Of a DNA stretch of 23,546 nt, positions 7,648 to 15,865 are shown piece by piece (position 1 is the stretch's first letter; every line of letters begins with the position of its first letter). Both the position numbers and the translations under genes were made by a program. A model generated the notes under the pieces. The model was not told where the DNA came from. It made no database searches and worked only from the letters and a program-made list of their open reading frames with translations. Origin of the DNA: an uncultured Prevotella sp. (GTDB lineage: Bacteria; Bacteroidota; Bacteroidia; Bacteroidales; Bacteroidaceae); the NCBI GenBank assembly GCA_937889855.1, contig CALBYK010000230.1, positions 1 to 23,546 on the forward strand, read 5' to 3'.

Positions 7648-7683
7648 GCGTTGCCTATTGCACATTTTGGCAATAGGCAACGC
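7648..7683 (+). terminator. Terminator-like hairpin after the hybrid sensor gene
   Basis: A perfect 13-bp inverted repeat (GCGTTGCCTATTG at 7648-7660 and its complement at 7671-7683) encloses a 10-base loop, three bases after the stop codon. No T-run follows, so it may terminate weakly or protect the mRNA end. It insulates the sensor gene from the susC promoter. Confidence 0.6.
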
Positions 7684-7732
7684 CAAGCCCATGAGAAACC
7701 GATCCATTTTACTATCATGCCAAATCTCGTTA

Positions 7733-7762
7733 CATGAACGATATGTTGTATCGCATGAACGA
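7733..7762 (+). promoter_or_regulatory. Probable regulator operator: 9-bp direct repeat spaced 21 bp
   Basis: CATGAACGA occurs at 7733-7741 and again at 7754-7762, start-to-start 21 bp, i.e. two helical turns on the same DNA face. Direct repeats about 21 bp apart are how AraC-family output domains bind. The downstream copy ends 30 bp before the susC -7 element, abutting where a -33 element would be. It is the natural site for the upstream hybrid regulator. Confidence 0.6.
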
Positions 7763-7792
7763 AAATTTAAATTATCAGTCTGTTTTGTGTCA

Positions 7793-7800
7793 TAATTTTG
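7793..7800 (+). promoter_or_regulatory. -7 promoter element of the susC operon
   Basis: TAATTTTG matches TAnnTTTG and lies 53 bp upstream of the susC start. There is no TTTG about 18 bp upstream, consistent with an activator-dependent promoter served by the repeat at 7733-7762. Confidence 0.6.
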
Positions 7801-7853
7801 CAATCGTAATCGCATTAGACGTGTAATTAAAAACTTAAACTATTTATATTTTT

Positions 7854-10800
7854 ATGAACAATTTCCCAAGAATGCTCATGGCTATGGCACTCACTCCGAC
7901 AGTTGCCATAGTGTGTGCTCAGGAAGTGAATGTCAGTGGAGTTGTGACCGATGCTACAGGCGAGTCAATCATCGGTGCCTCTGTTGTGGAGAAAGGTACA
8001 ACCAACGGCGTTGTCACTGACATTGACGGCAATTTCACCCTCAAGGTGAAGAAAGGGGCACTACTCGAAATCTCGTACATAGGTTATAACACGACTGTGC
8101 TTGAGGCCAAGCCCACAATGAATATCATTCTCACCGAGGATGCCAAGCTTGTGGACGAGGTGGTTGTCACTGGCTATACCACCCAACGCAAGGCCGACCT
8201 AACGGGAGCCGTGTCTGTGGTCAGTGTCAAAGACCTCCAGAAGCAGAACGAGAACAACCCCATGAAGGCTCTTCAGGGCCGTGTGCCAGGTATGAACATC
8301 TCTGCCGACGGATCGCCTTCGGGAGCAGCAACAGTGCGCATACGAGGCGTTGGCACGCTCAACGACAACGACCCTCTTTATATTATTGACGGTGTGCCTA
8401 CCAAGTCGGGTATGCATGAGCTCAACGGCAACGACATTGAGTCTATCCAGGTGCTCAAGGATGCTGCCTCTGCCTCTATCTACGGCTCGCGTGCAGCCAA
8501 TGGTGTCATAATTATCACAACAAAGAAGGGCAAGGACGGCAAGATAAAGGTCGACGTGGACGCTTCGGTAGCCGCTTCGATGTACGCCCACAAGATGGAC
8601 GTGCTCAACGCCAAGGAGTATGGCGAGGTGATGTGGCGTGCATACGTCAACGATGGCATGGATCCCAACACCAATGGTCTGGGCTACCACTACGACTGGG
8701 GATACAACGCCCAGGGCAATCCGGTACTCAACGCTGTTACCATGTCGAAGTATCTTGACGCAGCTGGCACCACGCCTGCCGCCGACACCGACTGGTATGA
8801 CAAGACAACGCGCACGGGTGTCATCCAAAACTACAACGTGAGTGTGAGCAACGGCTCGCAGAAAGGTTCCTCATATTTCTCTCTTGGCTACTATAAGAAT
8901 CTCGGCATCATTAAGACAACCGACTTCGAACGTTTTTCTGCACGCATGAACACCGAGTACAAACTTATAGGCGACAAGCTCACCGTTGGTGAGCACTTCA
9001 CCCTCAACCGCACCTCTGAGGTGGCTGCACCGAGCGGATTCCTGCAGAACGTGCTGCAGTTCAACCCGTCGCTGCCAGTCTACACCACTGACGGAAGCTA
9101 TGCCGGACCTGTTGGTGGCTATCCCGACCGCGAGAACCCAGTGGCGCGTCTTGAGCGCAATGCCGACAACCGCTACACCTACTGGCGTATGTTTGGCGAC
9201 GCCTATGTCAATCTCAATCTCTTCAAGGGTTTCAACCTCCGCTCCACCTTCGGTCTTGACTACTCGCAGAAAGAGCAGCGTATATTCACATATCCTGTTA
9301 CCGAGGGCAACGTGGCCAACTCCACAAATGCCGTGGAGGCCAAGCAGGAGCACTGGACCAAGTGGATGTGGAATGCAGTGGCAACATACAATGCCGAGTT
9401 CGGCAAGAACCGCCTCGACGCGATGCTCGGTATGGAGCTTAACCGCCAGGACGACATCTACTTCTCCGGCCGTAAGGAAGAATACATAATTCTCAACCCA
9501 TCGTACATGTGGCCCGATGCAGGCACAGGCTCGGCACAAGCCTATGGTTCAGGTTCTGGCTACTCGCTTGTATCGTTCTTCGGCAAACTCAACTACAACT
9601 ATGCCGACCGCTACATGGCATCGCTCACAATGCGCCGTGACGGCTCGTCACGCTTCGGCAAGAACAACCGTTTTGCCACATTCCCGTCAGTGTCGGTGGG
9701 ATGGCGCATCAACAACGAGAAGTTCCTCCAGGACAAGCGCTGGATTGACGACATCAAGCTGCGCGCTTCATGGGGACAGACCGGCAACCAGGAGATTTCA
9801 AACCTCGCGCGCTACACTGTATACGTGAGCAACTACGGTGTGAACGAGAGTGGCGGACAGAGCTACGGCACATCATATGATATCGCCGGAACAAACGGCG
9901 GACAGACGCTTGCCTCCGGATTCAAGCGCAACCAGATAGGCAACAACAACATCAAGTGGGAGACGACAACGCAGACCAATATAGGCCTTGACTTCGCCTT
10001 CTTCCGCAACTCGCTCTACGGAACGCTTGACTGGTACTACAAGAAGACCAAGGACATCCTTGTGGAGATGGCAGGCATCGCCGCAATGGGTGAGGGTTCC
10101 ACGCAGTGGATCAACGCTGGCGAGATGGAGAACCGTGGCGTCGAGTTCAACCTCGGCTACCGCAAGGACACCAAGTGGGGATTCCACTACGACATCACTG
10201 CAAATATAGGCACATACCGCAACAAGATAACAAGACTTCCTTCTACGGTAGCTGCCAAAGGCACATTCGGAGGCAACGGTGTGAAGAGCGTCATCGGACA
10301 CCCGATGGGAGCGCAGGTTGGCTATGTGGCCGACGGCATATTCAAGTCGCAGGATGAGGTGGACAACCACGCCACACAGGAAGGCGCCGCCGTTGGACGC
10401 ATACGCTGGAAGGACCTCAACCATGACGGCAAGATAACCGAGGCCGACCAGGACTGGATATACAGTCCGGTGCCCGATTTCACCTACGGTTTCAACATAT
10501 ATCTTGAGTACAAAAACTTCGACTTCACCGCTTTCTTCCAGGGTGTGCAGGGTGTTGACGTGATATCCGATCTCAAGAAGGAAACTGACATATGGGCAGG
10601 TCTCAACATCGGATTCCTTAATAAGGGCCGCCGTTTGCTCGACGCATGGACTCCAGAGAACAACTCGAGCAACATCCCCGCACTCTCTCTGTCCGACAAC
10701 AACAACGAGAAGCGTGTGTCTACATATTGGGTGGAGAACGGCTCATATCTGAAGCTGCGCACCATTCAGCTTGGCTACAACGTGCACAAGTCGTTCGCAC

Positions 10801-10955
10801 AGAAGCTTTGCATGGAGCGCCTGCGTTTCTATCTGAGCGCGCAGAACCTGCTCACCATAAAGAGCAGCAGCTTCACTGGCGTGGATCCGGAAAACCCCAA
10901 CTATGGCTATCCGATACCGCTCAACATCACGTTCGGACTCAACGTAACATTCTAA
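7854..10955 (+). CDS. susC: SusC-family TonB-dependent fructan transporter
   Basis: The 1033-residue outer-membrane protein imports fructo-oligosaccharides using TonB energy. The signal peptide ends VCA-QE at about residue 22-23. The mature protein starts with the carboxypeptidase-regulatory-like beta domain of SusC proteins (VNVSGVVTDATGESIIGASV..., about 25-95), then a TonB box DEVVVTGY (101-108). A plug domain follows with the hallmark LQGRVPGMNIS, PLYIIDGVP and SIYGSRAANGVIIITTKKG (to about 226). The rest is a 22-strand-type barrel ending in an aromatic residue (NVTF). No N-terminal STN domain is present, so signalling to an anti-sigma factor is not expected; control is by the hybrid sensor. 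It is the first gene of the long unit, 23 bp before susD. The counterpart in the levan locus of B. thetaiotaomicron is BT1763. Confidence 0.95.
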   Translation: MNNFPRMLMAMALTPTVAIVCAQEVNVSGVVTDATGESIIGASVVEKGTTNGVVTDIDGNFTLKVKKGALLEISYIGYNTTVLEAKPTMNIILTEDAKLVDEVVVTGYTTQRKADLTGAVSVVSVKDLQKQNENNPMKALQGRVPGMNISADGSPSGAATVRIRGVGTLNDNDPLYIIDGVPTKSGMHELNGNDIESIQVLKDAASASIYGSRAANGVIIITTKKGKDGKIKVDVDASVAASMYAHKMDVLNAKEYGEVMWRAYVNDGMDPNTNGLGYHYDWGYNAQGNPVLNAVTMSKYLDAAGTTPAADTDWYDKTTRTGVIQNYNVSVSNGSQKGSSYFSLGYYKNLGIIKTTDFERFSARMNTEYKLIGDKLTVGEHFTLNRTSEVAAPSGFLQNVLQFNPSLPVYTTDGSYAGPVGGYPDRENPVARLERNADNRYTYWRMFGDAYVNLNLFKGFNLRSTFGLDYSQKEQRIFTYPVTEGNVANSTNAVEAKQEHWTKWMWNAVATYNAEFGKNRLDAMLGMELNRQDDIYFSGRKEEYIILNPSYMWPDAGTGSAQAYGSGSGYSLVSFFGKLNYNYADRYMASLTMRRDGSSRFGKNNRFATFPSVSVGWRINNEKFLQDKRWIDDIKLRASWGQTGNQEISNLARYTVYVSNYGVNESGGQSYGTSYDIAGTNGGQTLASGFKRNQIGNNNIKWETTTQTNIGLDFAFFRNSLYGTLDWYYKKTKDILVEMAGIAAMGEGSTQWINAGEMENRGVEFNLGYRKDTKWGFHYDITANIGTYRNKITRLPSTVAAKGTFGGNGVKSVIGHPMGAQVGYVADGIFKSQDEVDNHATQEGAAVGRIRWKDLNHDGKITEADQDWIYSPVPDFTYGFNIYLEYKNFDFTAFFQGVQGVDVISDLKKETDIWAGLNIGFLNKGRRLLDAWTPENNSSNIPALSLSDNNNEKRVSTYWVENGSYLKLRTIQLGYNVHKSFAQKLCMERLRFYLSAQNLLTIKSSSFTGVDPENPNYGYPIPLNITFGLNVTF

Positions 10956-10978
10956 TAATCACTTAAACTGAGACATAA

Positions 10979-12724
10979 ATGAAAACCAACATATTCAGCC
11001 GCATTGGTATTGCGGCAGCCCTTCTTGCCGGAACGATGGCACTCGGCAGTTGCGACAGTTTTCTTGATGACCAAAAACCGCAGGGCACACTCGACGACAC
11101 TCAGGTGAAGGATCCTAAGTATGTCGACAATCTCGTCATCTCGGCTTACGCTGTGTACATTTCGGCCGAGGACATCAACTCGTCGTTCTCGATGTGGAAC
11201 TTCGATGTACGCTCCGACGACGCATACAAGGGTGGCAATGGCACATCCGATGGCGACGTGTTCCACCAACTCGAGATTTCGCAGGGCATTCTCACCACTA
11301 ACTGGAACATCAACGACATGTGGCAGCGTCTGTACAACTGCATTTCGCGCGTCAACACGGCTCTCGCACTGCTCGACCAGACTTCCGAGTCGACCTATTC
11401 GCTCAAGATGGAGCGTATTGCCGAGATGAAGTTTCTCCGCGCCTACGGTCATTTCCTCCTGAAGCGTCTCTATAAGAACATACCGTTCGCTATGGACGAG
11501 AACCTCAGCACAGAGGAGTACAACAATCTCTCAAATATGCAGTATAACAACGATGAGGGATGGCAGCTCATCGTCAATGATCTTGAGGAAGCCTACAAGG
11601 TGCTGCCTGTCAAGCAGACTGAAGTGGGACGCCCGACGAAGGCTGCCGCCGCCGCATTTCTGGCAAAGGTATATCTTTACAAGGCTTATCACCAGGACAA
11701 TGCCAAGAGCAACCAGGTGACATCCATATCGCAGGACGATCTCAACAAGGTTGTTGAGTACTCCGACCCGAAGATTTACCAGGACGGCGGCTTCGGACTT
11801 GAGGCCGACTTCCACAACAACTTCCGCCCTGAGCCTCAGTATGAGAACGGCAAGGAAAGCATCTGGGCTATGCAGTACTCCATGAACGACGGCACCAAGT
11901 ACGGCAACCTCAACTGGAGCTATGGACTCATCGTGCCGAACATCCCTGGCGTGACCGACGGCGGATGCGACTTCTACAAGCCTTCGCAGAATCTCGTCAA
12001 CGCTTTCCGCACACAGGACAATGGCCTGCCTTACCTCGACTCCTTCAACGACAAGGACTATGACAAGGCGTCCGACTATGCCGACCCCCGTCTGTTTCTG
12101 ACAGTGGGTATGCCGGGACTCCCCTATGAGTTCAACAAGAACTACATCATGGACGAGACGGCAACATGGAGCCGCTCAAACGGACTCTATGGCTATTACG
12201 TGACGCTGAAGCAGAACATCGACCCCGAGAGCGGCTACCTTATCAAGGGGTCATGGTGGGGCAACTCTGAGAACCGCATCGTTTTCCGCTATGCCGATGT
12301 GCTACTCGAGCGTGCCGAGGCTCTTGCACAACTCGGACACTCAGCCGAAGCCATTCAGCTTGTCAACCAGCTCCGCACACGCGCCAAACAGAGCCTTGGC
12401 GTGATATCCAACTACGAGAACGACTATGGCGTGCGCTTGAACATCACCAACTACACTGGCTCTTACGACAAGGACACCACACTGAAGATTGTCAAGATGG
12501 AGCGCCGCCTGGAGATGGGTATGGAGTCGGAGCGATTCTTCGACCTCGTGCGCTGGGGCGAGGCTGACAAAGTGCTCAACAAGTATTATGCCGAGGAAGC
12601 CGGTGACTGCGCCATCTACAAGGATGCCAAGTTCACAAAGGACAAGAACGAGTATCTGCCGATACCGTATGAGCAGATTGCCGCCTCTAACGGACACTAC
12701 ACGCAGAATATAGGCGACTGGTGA
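10979..12724 (+). CDS. susD: SusD-family glycan-capturing lipoprotein
   Basis: The 581-residue lipoprotein forms the lid of the SusC channel and captures oligosaccharides at the cell surface. Its signal peptide ends in lipobox ALGSC (Cys25), and the mature start CDSFLDD carries acidic residues as in Bacteroidetes surface-export signals. The helical TPR core is seen in stretches such as RIAEMKFLRAYGHFLLKRLY and VLLERAEALAQLGHSAEAI. The C-terminal hallmark RRLEMGMESERFFDLVRWGEAD and the final LPIPYEQI are typical of SusD. The pair order susC-susD with a 23-bp gap is the family rule. The counterpart is BT1762. Substrate is inferred from the GH32 neighbours. Confidence 0.95.
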   Translation: MKTNIFSRIGIAAALLAGTMALGSCDSFLDDQKPQGTLDDTQVKDPKYVDNLVISAYAVYISAEDINSSFSMWNFDVRSDDAYKGGNGTSDGDVFHQLEISQGILTTNWNINDMWQRLYNCISRVNTALALLDQTSESTYSLKMERIAEMKFLRAYGHFLLKRLYKNIPFAMDENLSTEEYNNLSNMQYNNDEGWQLIVNDLEEAYKVLPVKQTEVGRPTKAAAAAFLAKVYLYKAYHQDNAKSNQVTSISQDDLNKVVEYSDPKIYQDGGFGLEADFHNNFRPEPQYENGKESIWAMQYSMNDGTKYGNLNWSYGLIVPNIPGVTDGGCDFYKPSQNLVNAFRTQDNGLPYLDSFNDKDYDKASDYADPRLFLTVGMPGLPYEFNKNYIMDETATWSRSNGLYGYYVTLKQNIDPESGYLIKGSWWGNSENRIVFRYADVLLERAEALAQLGHSAEAIQLVNQLRTRAKQSLGVISNYENDYGVRLNITNYTGSYDKDTTLKIVKMERRLEMGMESERFFDLVRWGEADKVLNKYYAEEAGDCAIYKDAKFTKDKNEYLPIPYEQIAASNGHYTQNIGDW

Positions 12725-12767
12725 TTAACTTTCCATTTTCTCCATATAACTAAAATCAAAGAAAACG

Positions 12768-14162
12768 ATGAAAAAGATAATATCACATTATATATGTATG
12801 TTGCTTGCAATGATTGCCGCGACATTCGCGACAGCCTGTTCCGATGACAACACTTCCGACCTGCAGCTACTTGGCGACTGCAGCGTCACGGCCATTACTC
12901 TCGACTCCTATGAGGGTGATATAGATGCCGTTTCGCGCTCCATCACGGTGCGCGTGCCCGAAACCTACGACATCAGCCAGATGGAGGTGAAGTCGCTGTC
13001 ACTCAGTGATGGGGCTAAGTCAAGCATCAATGTAGGCGACAAGCTTGACATGATGGCCAACCACACGCTCCACGTCACCAACGGTGATGTTTATCTCGAC
13101 TGGAGCATCAAGGCTGTGCGCGATGAGGCACGTATCTTGAGCTTCAAGATAAACGACACCTACTCGGGCTCTATCAACGAAACCGACAAGACCATCACCG
13201 TGTTTGTGCCGGGAAGTCTCGACATAACGAAGCTTGTGCCTACTGTCTCTGTGAGTGACAATGCCACGGTGACACCAGAGAGCGGAATGCCGGTCGACTT
13301 TACCAACCCCGTGGAGTTCACAGTCGAGAACAACACCGCCAAGGCCGTTTACACAGTGACTGTCAAGGCCATTGGCAAGCCGTCAATGGTGTTTGTAGGA
13401 ACAGCGCTTGACCAGGCCTCGCTCAACGCCGAGGAGGCCGACGCTTGCAACTGGATGCTGCAGAACGTGCCCAACTCACTCTATGTGTCGTTTGATGCCA
13501 TACAGAAAGGCACTGTTGACCTCAGCGAGTGCAAGGTCATCTGGTGGCACTACCACAAGGACGGCGGCGTGGACGGTAAGCAGGCTTTCGAGAAGGCGGC
13601 TCCCGAGGCTATCAACGCCTCTGCCAAGATACGCGACTACTACAACAATGGTGGAGCGCTGCTCCTCACACGCTATGCCACTAATCTACCGGCATTTATC
13701 GGAGCCGTGAAGAACGAGGCTTGTCCTAACAACTGCTGGGGCGGCAATGAGGACAGCCCCGAGATAACGGGCAACCCGTGGAACTTCTTCATGAACGGCA
13801 ACGATGGTCACGCCATCTTCCAGAACCTAATCAAGGGCGACGATGCCAACGGCGTCTATACCTGCGATGCTGGCTACGGCATAACCAACTCTACCGCACA
13901 GTGGCACATTGGCTCCGACTGGGGCGGCTACGACAACTATGACGTATGGCGCAGCGATACCGGGGCAAAGGATCTTGCCTACGGCGGCGACGGTGCCATC
14001 GTGGTGTGGGAGTTCCCTGCCAACGGCTCAAAGGGCGGTATCGTATGCATTGGCTCTGGCTGCTACGACTGGCACACCACGACAGACGTTTCGGCAGACA
14101 AGTACCACAAGAACGTGGAGACCATGACAATGAATGCCATCAACTATCTGATGAACAAATAA
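12768..14162 (+). CDS. Surface glycan-binding lipoprotein in SusE position (BT1761-like, DUF4960)
   Basis: The 464-residue protein has a lipobox FATAC (Cys24) followed by SDDN, a typical surface-export signature, so it should face outward. Two tandem Ig-like beta domains (about 35-117 and 121-202) are followed by an alpha/beta domain from about 205 (KPSMVFVGTALDQASLN...) that resembles a flavodoxin- or ThuA-like fold. This is the arrangement I associate with DUF4960 in the levan-binding protein BT1761. Aromatic patches such as VIWWHYHKDG and NCWGGNEDS, NPWNFFMNGND could form the sugar-binding face. Placed directly after susD (43-bp gap) and 16 bp before an endo-acting GH32, it most likely holds fructan at the surface. 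No catalytic motif is recognised, so an enzymatic role is unlikely but not excluded. Confidence 0.82.
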   Translation: MKKIISHYICMLLAMIAATFATACSDDNTSDLQLLGDCSVTAITLDSYEGDIDAVSRSITVRVPETYDISQMEVKSLSLSDGAKSSINVGDKLDMMANHTLHVTNGDVYLDWSIKAVRDEARILSFKINDTYSGSINETDKTITVFVPGSLDITKLVPTVSVSDNATVTPESGMPVDFTNPVEFTVENNTAKAVYTVTVKAIGKPSMVFVGTALDQASLNAEEADACNWMLQNVPNSLYVSFDAIQKGTVDLSECKVIWWHYHKDGGVDGKQAFEKAAPEAINASAKIRDYYNNGGALLLTRYATNLPAFIGAVKNEACPNNCWGGNEDSPEITGNPWNFFMNGNDGHAIFQNLIKGDDANGVYTCDAGYGITNSTAQWHIGSDWGGYDNYDVWRSDTGAKDLAYGGDGAIVVWEFPANGSKGGIVCIGSGCYDWHTTTDVSADKYHKNVETMTMNAINYLMNK

Positions 14163-14178
14163 TAAAACCAAGAAAACT

Positions 14179-15774
14179 ATGAAATCAATGATATATAGCT
14201 TCCTTCTCGCAGCAGCGGCTACCATGCCGCTCGCTGCCTGCAGCGACGATAACACTACAGAGGAGAAGAAGGATTGGTCGACAACCACTCTTTTCGCCTC
14301 TACCGACCTAAAGGCACAAGACCTCTACTACAAGCCATATAGCGGATATGTGGGCGACCCTATGCCGTTCTTCGACCCCGTGGCAAAGGACTTCAAGATA
14401 TTGTATCTTCAGGACTACCGTCCTAATCCCGTCGGTACATATCATCCGATATGGGCCGTAAGCACAACCGACGCGGCTTCATACACCTCGCTCGGCGAAC
14501 TAATCCACTGTGGTGGCATCAACGACCAGGACGCTGCCATTGGTACTGGGTCAACCATATACAATGAGGCCGACCAGACCTACTACACGTTCTATACCGG
14601 CAACAAGTACAGCCCGTCATCGGCTGACGACGCGCAGGTGGTGATGTATGCCACAAGCAAGGACTTCAAGACGTGGACCAAGAGCGAGACGTTCTATCTG
14701 CGCGGCAAGGACTATGGCTACAGCAGCACCGACTTCCGCGACCCGTTTGTATTCAAGGGTGACGACGGTGTGTTCCACATGCTCGTGTCGACACGCCAGG
14801 GCAGCAAGGGTACGATAGCCGAGTTCACATCCTCTGACCTCAAGTCGTGGACCTCTGCCGGTGTGTTTATGACGATGATGTGGGACCGCTTCTACGAGTG
14901 TCCTGACGTGTTCAAGATGGGCGACTGGTGGTATCTCGTCTACAGCGAGCAGCACTCTGCCATACGACGTGTGCAGTACTTCAAGGGACGCACTCTCGAC
15001 GAGCTGAAGGCTTGCACCGCTAATGATGCAGGACGGTGGCCCGATGCGCATGAGGGTTTCCTCGACAGTCGTGGCTTCTATGCCGGCAAGACGGCTTCCG
15101 ACGGCACCAACCGCTACATCTGGGGATGGTGTCCTACGCGCTCGGGCAACGATAATACCAAGGTGGGTGCATCGCCTTCTGAGCCGGAATGGGCAGGTAA
15201 TCTTGTCGCACACAAGCTTGTCCAGCATGAGGATGGCACGCTCACACTCGGTGAGGTTGCTGCCATTGCCGGCAAGTTTGGCGAGCCTTCGGCTCCAGCT
15301 ATTGTAGACAAGAGCGAGAGCGGTGTGAGCGGCGACGCATCCAACCTCACTCTATCTGGAGATAGCTACGCCCTATTCCCGCGCCTTGGCTACCACAACC
15401 GCATCACGTTCACCGTTACAACTGCCGGCAACACCGACAACTTCGGCGTGTCGTTGGTTCGCGGCTCCGATGCCACAAAGTACTACTCAATGGTTGTTAA
15501 CGCCGAGAACGACCAAAATCGCAAGGTCAACTTCGAGCAGCAGGGGTCTGATGGCATAGGCTTCATTGCTGGCATCGACAGCTACGTGTTCCAGCGCCCG
15601 GCTGACAACAAGTACAACGTGACCATCGTCACCGACAACAGCGTCTGCACAATGTACATTAACGACCAATGCTGCTACACCAACCGCATATATGGCACAC
15701 AACGCAACTGCTGGAGCATAAACTCCTACGGCGGCGGTATCATCGTGAGCAACATCAAGGTAACAAGCTACTAA
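14179..15774 (+). CDS. Surface endo-acting GH32 (BT1760-like endo-levanase)
   Basis: The 531-residue lipoprotein has lipobox PLAAC (Cys21) followed by SDDN, so it should sit on the outer surface and cut fructan before import. The GH32 propeller keeps the three acids, but the usual WMNDPNG is replaced by VGDPMPFF with Asp60. Then come FRDPF (Asp188) and YECPD (acid/base Glu240). This altered nucleophile motif is, as I recall, that of the endo-levanase BT1760. The C-terminal beta-sandwich (about 370-531, probably DUF4975) ends in the conserved CWSINSYGGG stretch. It lies 16 bp after the surface-binding protein gene. A very similar gene follows, with long near-identical DNA stretches, so the pair is a tandem duplication. 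Endo action on beta-2,6-fructan is inferred from family position, not shown. Confidence 0.9.
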   Translation: MKSMIYSFLLAAAATMPLAACSDDNTTEEKKDWSTTTLFASTDLKAQDLYYKPYSGYVGDPMPFFDPVAKDFKILYLQDYRPNPVGTYHPIWAVSTTDAASYTSLGELIHCGGINDQDAAIGTGSTIYNEADQTYYTFYTGNKYSPSSADDAQVVMYATSKDFKTWTKSETFYLRGKDYGYSSTDFRDPFVFKGDDGVFHMLVSTRQGSKGTIAEFTSSDLKSWTSAGVFMTMMWDRFYECPDVFKMGDWWYLVYSEQHSAIRRVQYFKGRTLDELKACTANDAGRWPDAHEGFLDSRGFYAGKTASDGTNRYIWGWCPTRSGNDNTKVGASPSEPEWAGNLVAHKLVQHEDGTLTLGEVAAIAGKFGEPSAPAIVDKSESGVSGDASNLTLSGDSYALFPRLGYHNRITFTVTTAGNTDNFGVSLVRGSDATKYYSMVVNAENDQNRKVNFEQQGSDGIGFIAGIDSYVFQRPADNKYNVTIVTDNSVCTMYINDQCCYTNRIYGTQRNCWSINSYGGGIIVSNIKVTSY

Positions 15775-15795
15775 ACATAGACGAAAGATGATTCG

Positions 15796-15832
15796 TGGGG
15801 TGGTCCGGCCTCAATAGGTAAAGGTCACCCCA
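15796..15832 (+). terminator. Short hairpin between the two endo-GH32 genes
   Basis: TGGGGTG (15796-15802) pairs with CACCCCA (15826-15832) over 7 bp around a 23-base loop, in the longest gap of the operon's first half (91 bp). No T-run follows. It could be an mRNA-processing or attenuation element setting a step in expression between the two enzymes. Confidence 0.3.
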
Positions 15833-15865
15833 TTCTGTAAAATCAGATAACTAAACTTGTTAATA

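Noticed and set aside
15857..15865. TTG start for the second endo-GH32
   Set aside because: The ATG three codons later gives a normal signal peptide and an A-rich start context.
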